Made by a program: the position numbers and the translations under genes. Source: JAKVBK01 sp022447275 (GTDB lineage Bacteria > Pseudomonadota > Alphaproteobacteria > Rhodobacterales > Rhodobacteraceae). Taken from it: 64,000 nucleotides of DNA. The notes under the pieces are model-generated. The model ran no database searches and was not told the DNA's origin. It saw only the letters and a list, made by a program, of their open reading frames with translations. Shown piece by piece: positions 9,858 to 19,048 of the stretch (position 1 is the first letter of the stretch; every line of letters starts with the position of its first letter). The stretch lies in the NCBI GenBank assembly GCA_047125605.1, contig CP138932.1, positions 1,116,001-1,180,000 on the forward strand, written 5' to 3'.

Positions 9858-10562
9858 TTAACGGTGCGGGCCTTTCCAGTTGATCGGCGTGATATCAGCA
9901 GATTTGCCGCCAAAATCCCACACGCGGCCATAGTCACGCACCTTGCTGCGCAAACCTTTCGCAGCATAGACAACAGGGCCCATCCAATAGGTCGAGTTCT
10001 GAACAGAGACCGGCTCGTCCGGCGTCAGACCCGGGATCAACTCGATCTCGCCCTGCACCTTGCGCCCGATCATGACCCTGCGGCGCGGCCCATCTTTTTC
10101 GATGATCACACGCTCCCGCTCGGCACCGATAATATCGGACACGAGATAGTGGAACACGCCGGTGGTTCCGCCCGCCGCCCCGGACAGGATCTGGAGCAAC
10201 CCGTTATAGGCCTTCTGGCTGGCACTGTCGTCGATATAGACCGCCACCTTCCAGCCGCCATCGGCCATCTTGCCGGGGATGTCGATCAGCAGGCCGATCG
10301 TAATCCCGTCCAGCGGCTCTCCCTCGAAATGGCCATCGTCCACGCTGATGGCCATCCAGGTTTGGCAGTAGCCTTCTGTCGGGGGATGTTTGCCGAGGCT
10401 CACCACGCAGGGGCAAAAGACGGTGCAGGAGCAGTTCATGAACAATTCGCCGTTGAGCACCCATTCGGTCGGGCGCTGCTGACGGCGCCCGCTGCGGCGC
10501 TCCATCTGCTGGAACACCTTGTTCTGAACGCGCAACCGGTCGCTTTTGGTCGTCTGTACCAT
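9858..10562 (-). CDS. DUF1326 protein, cysteine-rich putative metal-binding
   Basis: 234 aa. A dense cysteine cluster, NCSCTVFCPC at about residues 43-52 with a further Cys in EGYC, identifies DUF1326 and suggests metal binding. No signal peptide or membrane segment is visible. AAGGA 6 nt before the ATG at 10562 supports the start. It lies 49 bp downstream of a DUF2182 membrane protein on the same strand; the two families often travel together, implying a joint, still unassigned role, perhaps in metal handling. Function unknown. Confidence 0.78.
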   Translation of the reverse strand: MVQTTKSDRLRVQNKVFQQMERRSGRRQQRPTEWVLNGELFMNCSCTVFCPCVVSLGKHPPTEGYCQTWMAISVDDGHFEGEPLDGITIGLLIDIPGKMADGGWKVAVYIDDSASQKAYNGLLQILSGAAGGTTGVFHYLVSDIIGAERERVIIEKDGPRRRVMIGRKVQGEIELIPGLTPDEPVSVQNSTYWMGPVVYAAKGLRSKVRDYGRVWDFGGKSADITPINWKGPHR

Positions 10563-10611
10563 CGGGCTTCCTTCCTATCCGTTCCGTTCAGCCTATCCGC
10601 ATATGAAAGCT

Positions 10612-11373
10612 TCAGGCCAAAAGTTGCCACACCGCAAGGCAGAGGCCGGCCACTATCAACACCACACCGATGGGGCGGGTCACACGATGACCAATCGCTG
10701 GCACCTTTTCGATGATCATAACAAGGGTTGCGAGCCCCATCCACAACAGCGACATCGTTCCGCCCACAAAACCGAGCGCCATAAAGCCCCAGCAGCAGCC
10801 AAGGCAAAACACGCCCAGCCCCATGCCCATGCGCGCGCCGCCAAGAAAGCCCGTGCGCCAGTTGCCGAGGAAATACTGCATCGGGGTATGGCACACACCA
10901 TGGCAAACCTCTTTGAGCCATGTGAACTGGTAAAACCCGACCGCCAGCAAAAGGCCGACCGACAGCCAGACACTGGTCGGAATGCCAAGGCTGTTTACAA
11001 GCCCGGCCTGCAACAGTGCGAACTGTGCGCCCGCAAATATTGCAGCGCCCCCAACCCAGACAAGGAAATAGCCGATCGCCACCCCAAGCCAGCCGGCGCG
11101 CGAGCCATCAGCACTTTTGATCAACGAGTCATAGGTCGATAGGGTCGGCACCAGCGTCGGCAGCATCATCGCCGCCATCATGATCGACCACATACCGAAC
11201 AGGGTGCCGTACCGCTCCATCGGCATCATGTTCATGCGCTGCGGAACGCCAATCAGATCGAGGCCAGACATGCGCGCCATCATGAACAATGTCACCCAAG
11301 CGTATATAATGGTTGCAAAAAAGAGAAGCCAAAGCGCGCCGCGCACAGACAAATCGAGCGTTTTTGTCGTCAT
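10612..11373 (-). CDS. DUF2182 polytopic membrane protein, putative metal-binding
   Basis: 253 aa with about six hydrophobic segments, starting with a membrane span at residues 10-35 and ending with one close to the C-terminus. The FCLGCCWGFMALGFVGG segment holds a cysteine pair inside a membrane helix, the hallmark of DUF2182. ATG at 11373 is preferred (AGAAGGGA about 10 nt upstream) over one 21 nt earlier whose start codon lies in that same purine stretch. First gene of a two-gene unit with the DUF1326 gene. Function unknown. Confidence 0.78.
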   Translation of the reverse strand: MTTKTLDLSVRGALWLLFFATIIYAWVTLFMMARMSGLDLIGVPQRMNMMPMERYGTLFGMWSIMMAAMMLPTLVPTLSTYDSLIKSADGSRAGWLGVAIGYFLVWVGGAAIFAGAQFALLQAGLVNSLGIPTSVWLSVGLLLAVGFYQFTWLKEVCHGVCHTPMQYFLGNWRTGFLGGARMGMGLGVFCLGCCWGFMALGFVGGTMSLLWMGLATLVMIIEKVPAIGHRVTRPIGVVLIVAGLCLAVWQLLA

Positions 11374-11555
11374 GGATATTCTGTCCCTTCTCATATCCGC
11401 AGCTGTGTTTCTGCCAACCTAGGTCAAACAACGGCAGTCGGCTACCTGTCTCGTTGCAGGGGAATGATACGGGGCTGAAACAGTCTGAACACCGGCCCGC
11501 GAAAAACTGGGTCTTGCCCCCTTGGCAGCGCCGACTGCGCTGCTAACTTCCGCCC

Positions 11556-11927
11556 ATGCTAGAGCTTCTCAATATGACCGCCGCTGCCCTGACCATCGCC
11601 TTCGGTGCGTTTGGCTTTCTAGCCCCCCGCTATACCGCCCAAGCGCTCGATCTTGCGCCGACTGACAGCACTATGGGGCTGAGCGAGATGCGGGCCTCTG
11701 TGGGCGGGCTTTTCGTCGCCAGTGGCGTGTGCCTGCTCCTGTTGGATATGCCCGCGGCCTGGGCTGCGCTGGGGATTGCCTATGCGGGCGCTGCCAGCGG
11801 GCGGGTGCTGTCTGCCCTGCTCGATCGACCGCCAATGCGCAAACTGCTGGTCTTTGGGGGCATCGAAGCAGCACTGGCGGCATGGCTGGTGCTGGCAAAC
11901 CTGCCACTGGCGCTTCAATCCTCCTAA
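11556..11927 (+). CDS. Small membrane protein, DUF4345-like
   Basis: 123 aa with four hydrophobic segments (about residues 5-25, 48-66, 70-88 and 98-118). The SEMRASVGGLF motif after the first span resembles DUF4345 proteins, which are small four-helix membrane proteins without a known function. It stands alone directly upstream of the tmRNA promoter. Family link is by pattern only. Confidence 0.6.
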   Translation: MLELLNMTAAALTIAFGAFGFLAPRYTAQALDLAPTDSTMGLSEMRASVGGLFVASGVCLLLLDMPAAWAALGIAYAGAASGRVLSALLDRPPMRKLLVFGGIEAALAAWLVLANLPLALQSS

Positions 11928-11933
11928 GTTCGC

Positions 11934-11962
11934 TTGCACCTCACAGTTTGGGCGCCTATCTT
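11934..11962 (+). promoter_or_regulatory. Predicted sigma-70 type promoter of the tmRNA gene
   Basis: TTGCAC (11934-11939) and TATCTT (11957-11962) are separated by exactly 17 bp, close to the housekeeping consensus. A transcript starting near 11969 would begin just before the acceptor piece of the tmRNA, which fits the expected length of that piece. Confidence 0.55.
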
Positions 11963-11968
11963 GGCACT

Positions 11969-12290
11969 GTCCCTCGGGACTATGGCAATAAACGCGCTCG
12001 TAATAAGCGGATCGGACCCGGGGGCGGTACCCGGCGGCTCCACCAAATCACCCGACATTGGCAGGGGGCTTGGGGCCGAAATAGGATCGACGGACGTCTA
12101 AAGGGGTTAGCTTTTGCTCGGTGAGATACCACCGTTATCGGTTCAAGCTTTATAGTTGCCAATGACAACAAAGCTCCGGTTGCTCTCGCTGCGTAAGCAG
12201 TGCGAAACGCCAAAACTTAAGCCCTGATCTCTAGCAAGATCAGGCGGGGTTCGCAGGCACCTGGCAACAGAAGCCTGCACTTACCCCTCT
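11969..12290 (+). ncRNA. ssrA: Transfer-messenger RNA, two-piece circularly permuted alphaproteobacterial form
   Basis: tmRNA rescues stalled ribosomes and tags the unfinished peptide for proteolysis. The acceptor piece comes first and ends with the encoded CCA at 12043-12045. A 5-bp T stem (12018-12022 with 12030-12034, 7-nt loop) abuts the acceptor strand 12035-12041. The coding piece begins GGGGCCG at 12072; its first 7 nt pair fully with that strand, giving the G3-U70 wobble that marks alanine acceptors. GGATCGACG follows as in other tmRNAs. The tag reads ANDNKAPVALAA, codons 12158-12193, stop TAA 12194-12196, then a hairpin 12223-12230/12237-12244. The excised intervening segment is about 12046-12071. 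The outer ends (11969, 12290) are estimates. sspB lies 1.1 kb downstream. Confidence 0.93.
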
Positions 12291-12479
12291 GCAAAACATG
12301 GTCTCCCTTTTGACGACCGGGCACATGGCTTGGCTGATCTGAGTTTGGCGCGCATGGGCGCGGTTTTGCCAAGGCCAATCCATTGAAAAACCAAAACCAT
12401 CGCACTCTCACCAAGCCTGTGCAGCGACGCGCATCCCGCCCCCTTGCATCCTCGGCCACAGACCGCATCATCGGCCCGC

Positions 12480-13154
12480 ATGAATAACCGCCCTTCCCTC
12501 AACCTTTTGGCCCCTGTCTTTGCCCTGAGCCTTCTGGCCGCCGCGCCCGCCCAATCTTGCGCGACGGCGTTGCTGCTGGCCATGGATGTGTCCAATTCCG
12601 TCGATGCCGGGGAGTACAGGCTTCAGGTCGAAGGCACCGCGGCCGCCCTGCGGGACCCGCAAGTGATCGAAGGGCTGACACTCGGAACGGGGGGCGCTGT
12701 GGCTGTTATGCAGTGGTCGGGCGCGGGCATGCAGGAAATGTCGATCCCCTGGACCCGCGTCTCTCGCGAAGGAGAGGTGTTGGCGTTGTCCGGGCAGGTC
12801 GCGTCGATGCCGCGGGCATTCATCGGCGCAAATACGGCGCTGGGGGATGCGATGGAGCAAGCGATTGCCGCATTCGGGCCCGTGAACGAGTGCCGCCGCT
12901 TCATCATAGACATCTCCGGCGATGGCTCAGACAATTCCGGCTCAGACCCCGCACAGGCGCGCCGCAGGGCCGCGCGCTCAGGGATCACCGTGAATGCTTT
13001 GGCCATCGAAGGGCTGGGGGCCGCAATCACGCGCTACTATAAAGAACAGGTGATTACCCGCGATGGCTTTGTCGAGACCGCGCGGGGCTTCACGGATTTT
13101 GCGAGAGCGATACGGGACAAGATGCGCCGTGAGCTGTCGCAAGTCATGTTCTGA
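12480..13154 (+). CDS. DUF1194 protein, exported VWA-like domain
   Basis: 224 aa. Residues 1-28 form a signal peptide (positive start, hydrophobic core, AAPAQSC near the cleavage site). The mature part begins with LLLAMDVSNSVDAGEY, a DxSxS metal-site motif as in von Willebrand A domains, and has a matching DISGDGSDNSG stretch near residue 140. DUF1194 proteins are periplasmic or secreted and have no assigned role. The start at 12480 places the signal peptide at the N-terminus; frame is open further upstream into the tmRNA 3' flank but has no signal-like feature. Confidence 0.75.
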   Translation: MNNRPSLNLLAPVFALSLLAAAPAQSCATALLLAMDVSNSVDAGEYRLQVEGTAAALRDPQVIEGLTLGTGGAVAVMQWSGAGMQEMSIPWTRVSREGEVLALSGQVASMPRAFIGANTALGDAMEQAIAAFGPVNECRRFIIDISGDGSDNSGSDPAQARRRAARSGITVNALAIEGLGAAITRYYKEQVITRDGFVETARGFTDFARAIRDKMRRELSQVMF

Positions 13155-13365
13155 TTGAGCGATTAATTTTAGAAACTTCAGCGCAGTTTGCCCCATAGGC
13201 CCCCGATCGCAGCCTCGCGCACCCATCCCGCTTGCGTCTGCTTTTCCGCAGCCAAAGCCATTCCCGCACCCGCAAAAATACGCCCCCTCTTTTCGCCGCT
13301 TTGGGCTATCATTCCGGCGCAAATGTTTTATTCTTTGCGCATCTCATCAAAATGGCCAGACCAAT

Positions 13366-13842
13366 ATGACATCTACGATCAACTACGGACAACTGATGCA
13401 TACCGCCATGCGGGGCCTTATTCAGGACGTCTTGCGTGATGTTGCGGAGAACGGCCTTCCAGGGGATCACCATTTCTTCATTACATTCCGCACCGAGCAT
13501 TCTGGCGTAGACATCGCTGACTGGCTGCGGGCGCGCTATCCCGAAGAGATGACAGTGGTTGTCCAGCACTGGTTCGAAGATCTCGTCGTGGATGACGACA
13601 CCATTTCAATCACGCTGAACTTTGGCGACCAACCGGAGCGGTTGTGCATTCCCTATGACGCGATCCAGACCTTTGTAGACCCCTCGGTAGAGTTCGGCCT
13701 GCGCTTCGAATCCCAAGAAGAGGATGACGACGAAGCAGAGGATGAGGACGCGGCAGAGGCCCCAATGCTGAGCGAAGTTGAAGATGCAGATGCTCCGCAA
13801 GGCGATGCGGAGATCGTTTCACTGGACAGCTTCCGCAAGTAG
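13366..13842 (+). CDS. sspB: SspB adaptor for ClpXP degradation of tmRNA-tagged proteins
   Basis: 158 aa, alphaproteobacterial SspB type. The N-terminal ~110 residues form the substrate-binding fold (YGQLMHTAMRGLIQDVL helix, HFFITFRTEHSGVDI strand) that recognises the ssrA degradation tag. A strongly acidic linker (EEDDDEAEDEDAAEA) leads to the C-terminal tail IVSLDSFRK, matching the ClpX-binding module. Known role: tether tagged substrates to ClpXP in the cytosol. The proximity to ssrA (about 1.1 kb, same strand, one gene between) joins tag and adaptor in one locus. Confidence 0.93.
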   Translation: MTSTINYGQLMHTAMRGLIQDVLRDVAENGLPGDHHFFITFRTEHSGVDIADWLRARYPEEMTVVVQHWFEDLVVDDDTISITLNFGDQPERLCIPYDAIQTFVDPSVEFGLRFESQEEDDDEAEDEDAAEAPMLSEVEDADAPQGDAEIVSLDSFRK

Positions 13843-13954
13843 CGCCCTCGGGGCCGTCACACGCCCTCTTTCAGACACCGCGACACAGGCGATCCTTGCA
13901 CCCCGCGCGTCCTGCGGATAGGTCCGTATGCAACCGCATACCGGAGGGACAGAC

Positions 13955-15349
13955 ATGACCGCGACCCGCACCGAATCCGACAGCTTTGGACCGCTTGAGG
14001 TCCCCGCAGACAAGTATTGGGGGGCACAGACCCAACGCTCCATCATGAACTTTCCCATCGGCTGGGAAAAGCAACCCGTGGCCGTGGTGCGTGCGCTTGG
14101 CGTCATCAAGAAAGCCTGCGCCATGTCGAACACGCGCACGGGCAAGCTGCCAGAAGAGATCGGGTCAGCGATCCAAGCTGCGGCTCAGGAAGTGATCGAC
14201 GGCAAGCTGGACGACAATTTCCCCCTTGTTGTCTGGCAGACGGGTTCTGGCACCCAGTCAAACATGAATTCCAATGAGGTGATCGCCAACCGCGCGATCG
14301 AGATGCTGGGCGGCGTGATCGGCTCAAAAGATCCGGTGCACCCCAATGATCACTGCAATATGGGCCAGTCATCCAATGACACTTTCCCAACGGCCATGCA
14401 TATCGCTGCAGCCACCACAGCCCATGACGTGTTGCTGCCCGGATTGGTGCTGCTTGCGGAAACGCTAGAGGCCAAGGCGGAAGAGTTCAAAGACATCATC
14501 AAGATCGGCCGGACCCATACTCAGGACGCCACGCCCCTGACGCTGGGCCAGGAATTCTCGGGCTATGCGGCACAGGTTCGGGGCGGTATTGCCCGGATCG
14601 AAATGGCGCTGCCGGGCATTTATGAATTGGCACAGGGCGGCACTGCCGTGGGCACGGGCCTCAACACCGACAAGGGCTGGGCAGAGGAAGTCGCCGCCAA
14701 CATGGCAGACATCACCGGCCTTCCCTTCGTGACTGCGCCTAACAAGTTTGAGGCGCTGGCGGGCCATGATGCGATGGTGTTCATGTCGGGGGCCATCAAG
14801 ACAGCGGCAATGGCCTGCTACAAGATCGCCAATGACATGCGTTTCCTGGGCTCGGGCCCGCGTTCCGGGCTTGGAGAGTTGATCCTGCCCGAAAATGAGC
14901 CCGGCTCTTCGATCATGCCCGGCAAGGTCAACCCGACACAGGCCGAAGCCATGACCCAGGTCTGTGCCCATATCCTGGGCAATGACGCAGCGATCGCATT
15001 TGCCGGCAGCCAAGGACATTTTGAATTGAATGTCTACAACCCGATGATGTCCTACAACCTGCTGCAATCCATGACACTTTTGGGGAATGCGGCGGACAGC
15101 TTTACCCAAAGGATGCTGGCAGGTACGAAAGCGAACGAGGCCCGGATCGACAAGCTGATGAAGGAGTCGCTGATGCTGGTGACAGCGCTGGCCCCGACCA
15201 TCGGCTATGACAATGCCACAACTGTCGCCAAGACCGCGCACAAGAATGGCACGACCCTGAAAGAGGAAGCCATTGCTTTGGGCTTTGTCGATGAAGCGAC
15301 GTTCGATGCGGTTGTGCGCCCGGAGCAGATGATCGGCCCCAAAGGCTGA
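13955..15349 (+). CDS. fumC: Fumarate hydratase, class II
   Basis: 464 aa, the standard length for oxygen-stable FumC of the TCA cycle (fumarate to malate). The superfamily signature GSSIMPGKVNPTQ starts at residue 317 and carries the catalytic serine; the partner histidine lies in GRTHTQDATPL (residue 188). TGSGTQSNMNSNEV is also diagnostic. GGAGGGA 5 nt before the ATG at 13955 sets the start, rejecting an in-frame ATG 27 nt upstream. Confidence 0.97.
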   Translation: MTATRTESDSFGPLEVPADKYWGAQTQRSIMNFPIGWEKQPVAVVRALGVIKKACAMSNTRTGKLPEEIGSAIQAAAQEVIDGKLDDNFPLVVWQTGSGTQSNMNSNEVIANRAIEMLGGVIGSKDPVHPNDHCNMGQSSNDTFPTAMHIAAATTAHDVLLPGLVLLAETLEAKAEEFKDIIKIGRTHTQDATPLTLGQEFSGYAAQVRGGIARIEMALPGIYELAQGGTAVGTGLNTDKGWAEEVAANMADITGLPFVTAPNKFEALAGHDAMVFMSGAIKTAAMACYKIANDMRFLGSGPRSGLGELILPENEPGSSIMPGKVNPTQAEAMTQVCAHILGNDAAIAFAGSQGHFELNVYNPMMSYNLLQSMTLLGNAADSFTQRMLAGTKANEARIDKLMKESLMLVTALAPTIGYDNATTVAKTAHKNGTTLKEEAIALGFVDEATFDAVVRPEQMIGPKG

Positions 15350-15477
15350 GCAGTCCGGGCTGCCAAGGAAACAGACGTGCAAGGCCCGCCATCTGCGCCC
15401 GTGACGCAGCGTGGCGGGTTGTAACCCCCTATGCGGCCCCCATCTTGGGCGTGGCGGGTCAACGTCGGCAGTGAGAG

Positions 15478-15547
15478 AGAGGGGCGCTGCCCCTCTGGAG
15501 GTTAAAAACCTCCATTCACCCCGGAGTATTGCCGCCAAGATGATTTG
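15478..15547. repeat. Tandem hairpins plus conserved tail, REP-like intergenic element
   Basis: Two adjacent perfect stem-loops: AGAGGGGC/GCCCCTCT (15478-15485 with 15489-15496) and GGAGGTT/AACCTCC (15497-15503 with 15507-15513), then a CACCCCGGAGTATT..GCCAAGATGA tail. This arrangement resembles a short intergenic repeat I associate with Rhodobacterales genomes. It lies between fumC and panB and could end fumC transcription or stabilise an mRNA end. Only one copy is seen in the window. Confidence 0.5.
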
Positions 15548-15598
15548 ACATGGAATGGGCGCGCCCGCGCGCGCAGGTGCCCTGTGAGGACATGAGAT

Positions 15599-16411
15599 AT
15601 GAGCAAGCAAACCGAAACCGTCCGGCGCATGACGGTGCCCCAGATCACACGCCGCAAGGGGAAATCACCCATTGTTTCGCTGACCTCTTACCATGCGCAT
15701 ACGGCGGCCATCGTCGACAAACACGTGGATTTCATTTTGGTTGGCGACAGCCTTGGCATGGTGATGCATGGCATGGATTCTACACTTGGCGTGCCGCTTG
15801 ATCTGATGATCATGCATGGCAAAGCTGTCATGCGGGGCACCAGCAAAGCGCTTGTCGTGGTGGACATGCCTTTTGGCACTTATGAGGAAAGCCCTGAAGT
15901 TGCGTTCCGCAATGCGGTCAGGATCATGAAGGAAACCGGATGCGGGGCGGTCAAGCTTGAAGGCGGGGCGCAGATGGCGCCAACGATCCGCTTCCTTGTT
16001 GAGCGCGGGATCCCCGTGATGGCCCATATTGGCCTGACCCCGCAATCCACCAATGTGATGGGTGGCTTCAAGACCCAAGGGCGCGATCGCGACAGCTGGC
16101 AGAGCCATCGCGACGATGCCAAGGCTGTCACGGAGGCCGGCGCCTTTGCGGTGGTTTTGGAAGGGATGGTTGAGGAATTGGCGGCCCTGATCACCAAGGA
16201 CATTGCAATCCCGACGATCGGAATTGGGGCCTCGGTTGAATGCGACGGGCAAATTCTGGTTTTGGAAGATATGCTTGGCATGAACGCCTGGACACCAAAA
16301 TTCGTGCGCGTCTATGCCGAGTTGGGGCCCATTATCGAGGATGCGGTGTCGCGCTATGCTGATGATGTCCGCAACCGGAGTTTCCCTGCTGAGGCGGAAG
16401 TCTACCGGTAG
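15599..16411 (+). CDS. panB: 3-methyl-2-oxobutanoate hydroxymethyltransferase
   Basis: 270 aa TIM-barrel enzyme making ketopantoate from alpha-ketoisovalerate and methylene-tetrahydrofolate, first step to pantothenate and CoA. Diagnostic segments: SLTSYHAHTAAIVDKHVDFILVGDSLGMV near the N-terminus (metal-binding aspartate in VGDS), VKLEGGAQMAPTI, MAHIGLTPQS, and IPTIGIGASVECDGQILVLEDMLG near the C-terminus (given here as blocks, not continuous). GAGGA lies about 9 nt before the ATG. panC, often adjacent in other bacteria, is not here. Confidence 0.96.
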   Translation: MSKQTETVRRMTVPQITRRKGKSPIVSLTSYHAHTAAIVDKHVDFILVGDSLGMVMHGMDSTLGVPLDLMIMHGKAVMRGTSKALVVVDMPFGTYEESPEVAFRNAVRIMKETGCGAVKLEGGAQMAPTIRFLVERGIPVMAHIGLTPQSTNVMGGFKTQGRDRDSWQSHRDDAKAVTEAGAFAVVLEGMVEELAALITKDIAIPTIGIGASVECDGQILVLEDMLGMNAWTPKFVRVYAELGPIIEDAVSRYADDVRNRSFPAEAEVYR

Positions 16412-16451
16412 GGGCCTTGCAGAGCCGGCGCGCACCCGTCAGCATGCAGCT

Positions 16452-16649
16452 ATGGCGAACACACCGATCAATTTGAACAGGCATCGCAAGGCGCGCGCCA
16501 AAGCCGCGCGGCGCGCGCAGGCGGATCGCAATGCGGTGCTACATGGCTTGCCCAAGGCCGAGCGGGAGCGCGCCCAAGCACAAGAGCAGCGGCGACAGGA
16601 GCAGTTGGGGGGGCACGCCCTTGACGATGGGGCCAACGATGAAACCTGA
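16452..16649 (+). CDS. DUF4169 small basic protein
   Basis: 65 aa, very rich in Arg, Lys, Ala and Gln. The N-terminus TPINLNRHRKARAKAARRAQ and the later LPKAERERAQ match DUF4169, short charged proteins found in Rhodobacterales and relatives, probably helical throughout. Function unknown. Its 3' end overlaps the next gene by 11 nt, indicating translational coupling with the ribbon-helix-helix protein. Confidence 0.7.
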   Translation: MANTPINLNRHRKARAKAARRAQADRNAVLHGLPKAERERAQAQEQRRQEQLGGHALDDGANDET

Positions 16650-16904
16650 GATCCGCGCGGCAGGCCCCCCGCGCAAACGTTCCCTGACACTGTCGCGGCA
16701 CCGGACGTCAGTGTCCCTGGAAGATGCTTTCTGGACAGAATTTCAGGCCATCGCTGCGCGGCAGGGCACATCGGTCAATGGGCTGGCAGCGCGGATAGAC
16801 AGGCAGCGCGGGCTCGATATCGGACTGGCCTCGGCGATACGGCTATATGTGCTGGAGGACTTACAGGCGCAACTGGCCTCTATGCGCGAGCGCGTGCGCG
16901 ACAG

Positions 16905-16908
<4 letters not shown>
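16639..16908 (+). CDS. Ribbon-helix-helix domain protein
   Basis: 89 aa. The RKRSLTLSRHRTSVSLEDAFW strand-helix start followed by FQAIAARQGTSVNGLAARIDRQR matches the RHH_4 type DNA-binding fold (beta strand then two helices) that dimerises to contact the major groove. The start at 16639 overlaps the DUF4169 gene by 11 nt; 16627 is an alternative. A coupled DUF4169/RHH pair is typical of this order, possibly a small regulator unit. Its stop overlaps that of the convergent ABC ATPase gene. Confidence 0.72.
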
Positions 16909-17996
<1,088 letters not shown>

Positions 17997-18090
17997 GCGA
18001 TGCATTCTCCCAGAAATTCGGTGAGGGCGCCTGGTGCGGCCATGGTGCGCTTTATGGACTTGCATCGACCGCACATTGTGAGCGCACCGG

Positions 18091-18870
18091 TCACAGCGTA
18101 GCGTTGATGCCACCCCCATCGAGCAACACGTTTTGGCCAACGATAAACCGCGCCTGCTGCGAGCACAAAAAGGCGCAGGCCGCACCAAAATCCTTGGCAT
18201 CGCCATAAAAGCCTGCCGGAACCGAGGCCCGCCGGGCCGTTTGCACCTGTTCGAGCGTTTTGCCCTCACGCTGGGCAGTTGCGCTGTCGAGCGCCGTGAT
18301 CCGATCGGTGTCATGCACGCCAGGCAGCAGGTTGTTGACACAGACACCACTGGACGCGACCTGGCGGGACATGCCGGCCACATAGCCCGTCAGGCCCGCG
18401 CGCGCAGAGTTTGACAGCCCCAGAACCGGGATCGGCGCTTTGACGGACTGTGACGTGATGTTGACCACACGTCCCCATCCGCGCGCCATCATGCCCGGCA
18501 CCAAAGCTTTCATGAGAGCGATTGGGGTCAACATGTTGGAATCCAGAGCCTTCACAAAGTCATCGCGATCCCAGTCCGTCCACATACCGGGAGGGGGGCC
18601 ACCCGCATTTGTGACAAGGATGTCACACGCGCCCGCTGCAGCGATCAGGGCCGCCTGCCCGTCTTCAGACGTGACATCGCAGGCAACCTCTTCAACCGTG
18701 ACGCCAAACCGGGAACGGATGCTGGCTGCGGCCTCTGAGAGGGGCCCGGCACTGCGAGCATTCATGACCAAATCGCATCCTGCTTCCGCCAATGCCTCGG
18801 CGCAGCCCAGCCCCAGCCCTTTGGAGGATGCTGCCACGACAGCGCGTTTCCCTTTGATGCCCAGATCCAT
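18091..18870 (-). CDS. SDR family oxidoreductase lacking the canonical YxxxK
   Basis: 259 aa Rossmann protein of the short-chain dehydrogenase family. The cofactor loop reads ASSKGLGLG, and NAGGPPPG is the structural NAG motif. At the active site, the serine block NITSQSVKAP is followed by VLGLSNSARAGLTGY, where S and R stand in place of catalytic Tyr and Lys. This matches an FabG-like subgroup that lost YxxxK, so classic dehydrogenase chemistry is doubtful. AGGAAG 6 nt before the ATG at 18870 sets the start. Transcribed as a single gene. Confidence 0.78.
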   Translation of the reverse strand: MDLGIKGKRAVVAASSKGLGLGCAEALAEAGCDLVMNARSAGPLSEAAASIRSRFGVTVEEVACDVTSEDGQAALIAAAGACDILVTNAGGPPPGMWTDWDRDDFVKALDSNMLTPIALMKALVPGMMARGWGRVVNITSQSVKAPIPVLGLSNSARAGLTGYVAGMSRQVASSGVCVNNLLPGVHDTDRITALDSATAQREGKTLEQVQTARRASVPAGFYGDAKDFGAACAFLCSQQARFIVGQNVLLDGGGINATL

Positions 18871-19048
18871 ATCCATCTTCCTGTCGGTTTCTTGCTCGTC
18901 CACAGGTAGCAGCCATTTCGGTCAAGGAAAACCGCTCAGCCTATGCAATCGCGCACAGGTGCCCGTAACCATAATTCTTGCTTGGCATTGACCCCGCCAC
19001 TGCATCACCGCATCGTAAAAATACTCGCCAGAACTTCGCCAAGGTCCG

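Noticed and set aside
14465..15610. 381-codon open frame on the minus strand
   Set aside because: Antisense to fumC and running into the REP-like element; no domain pattern.
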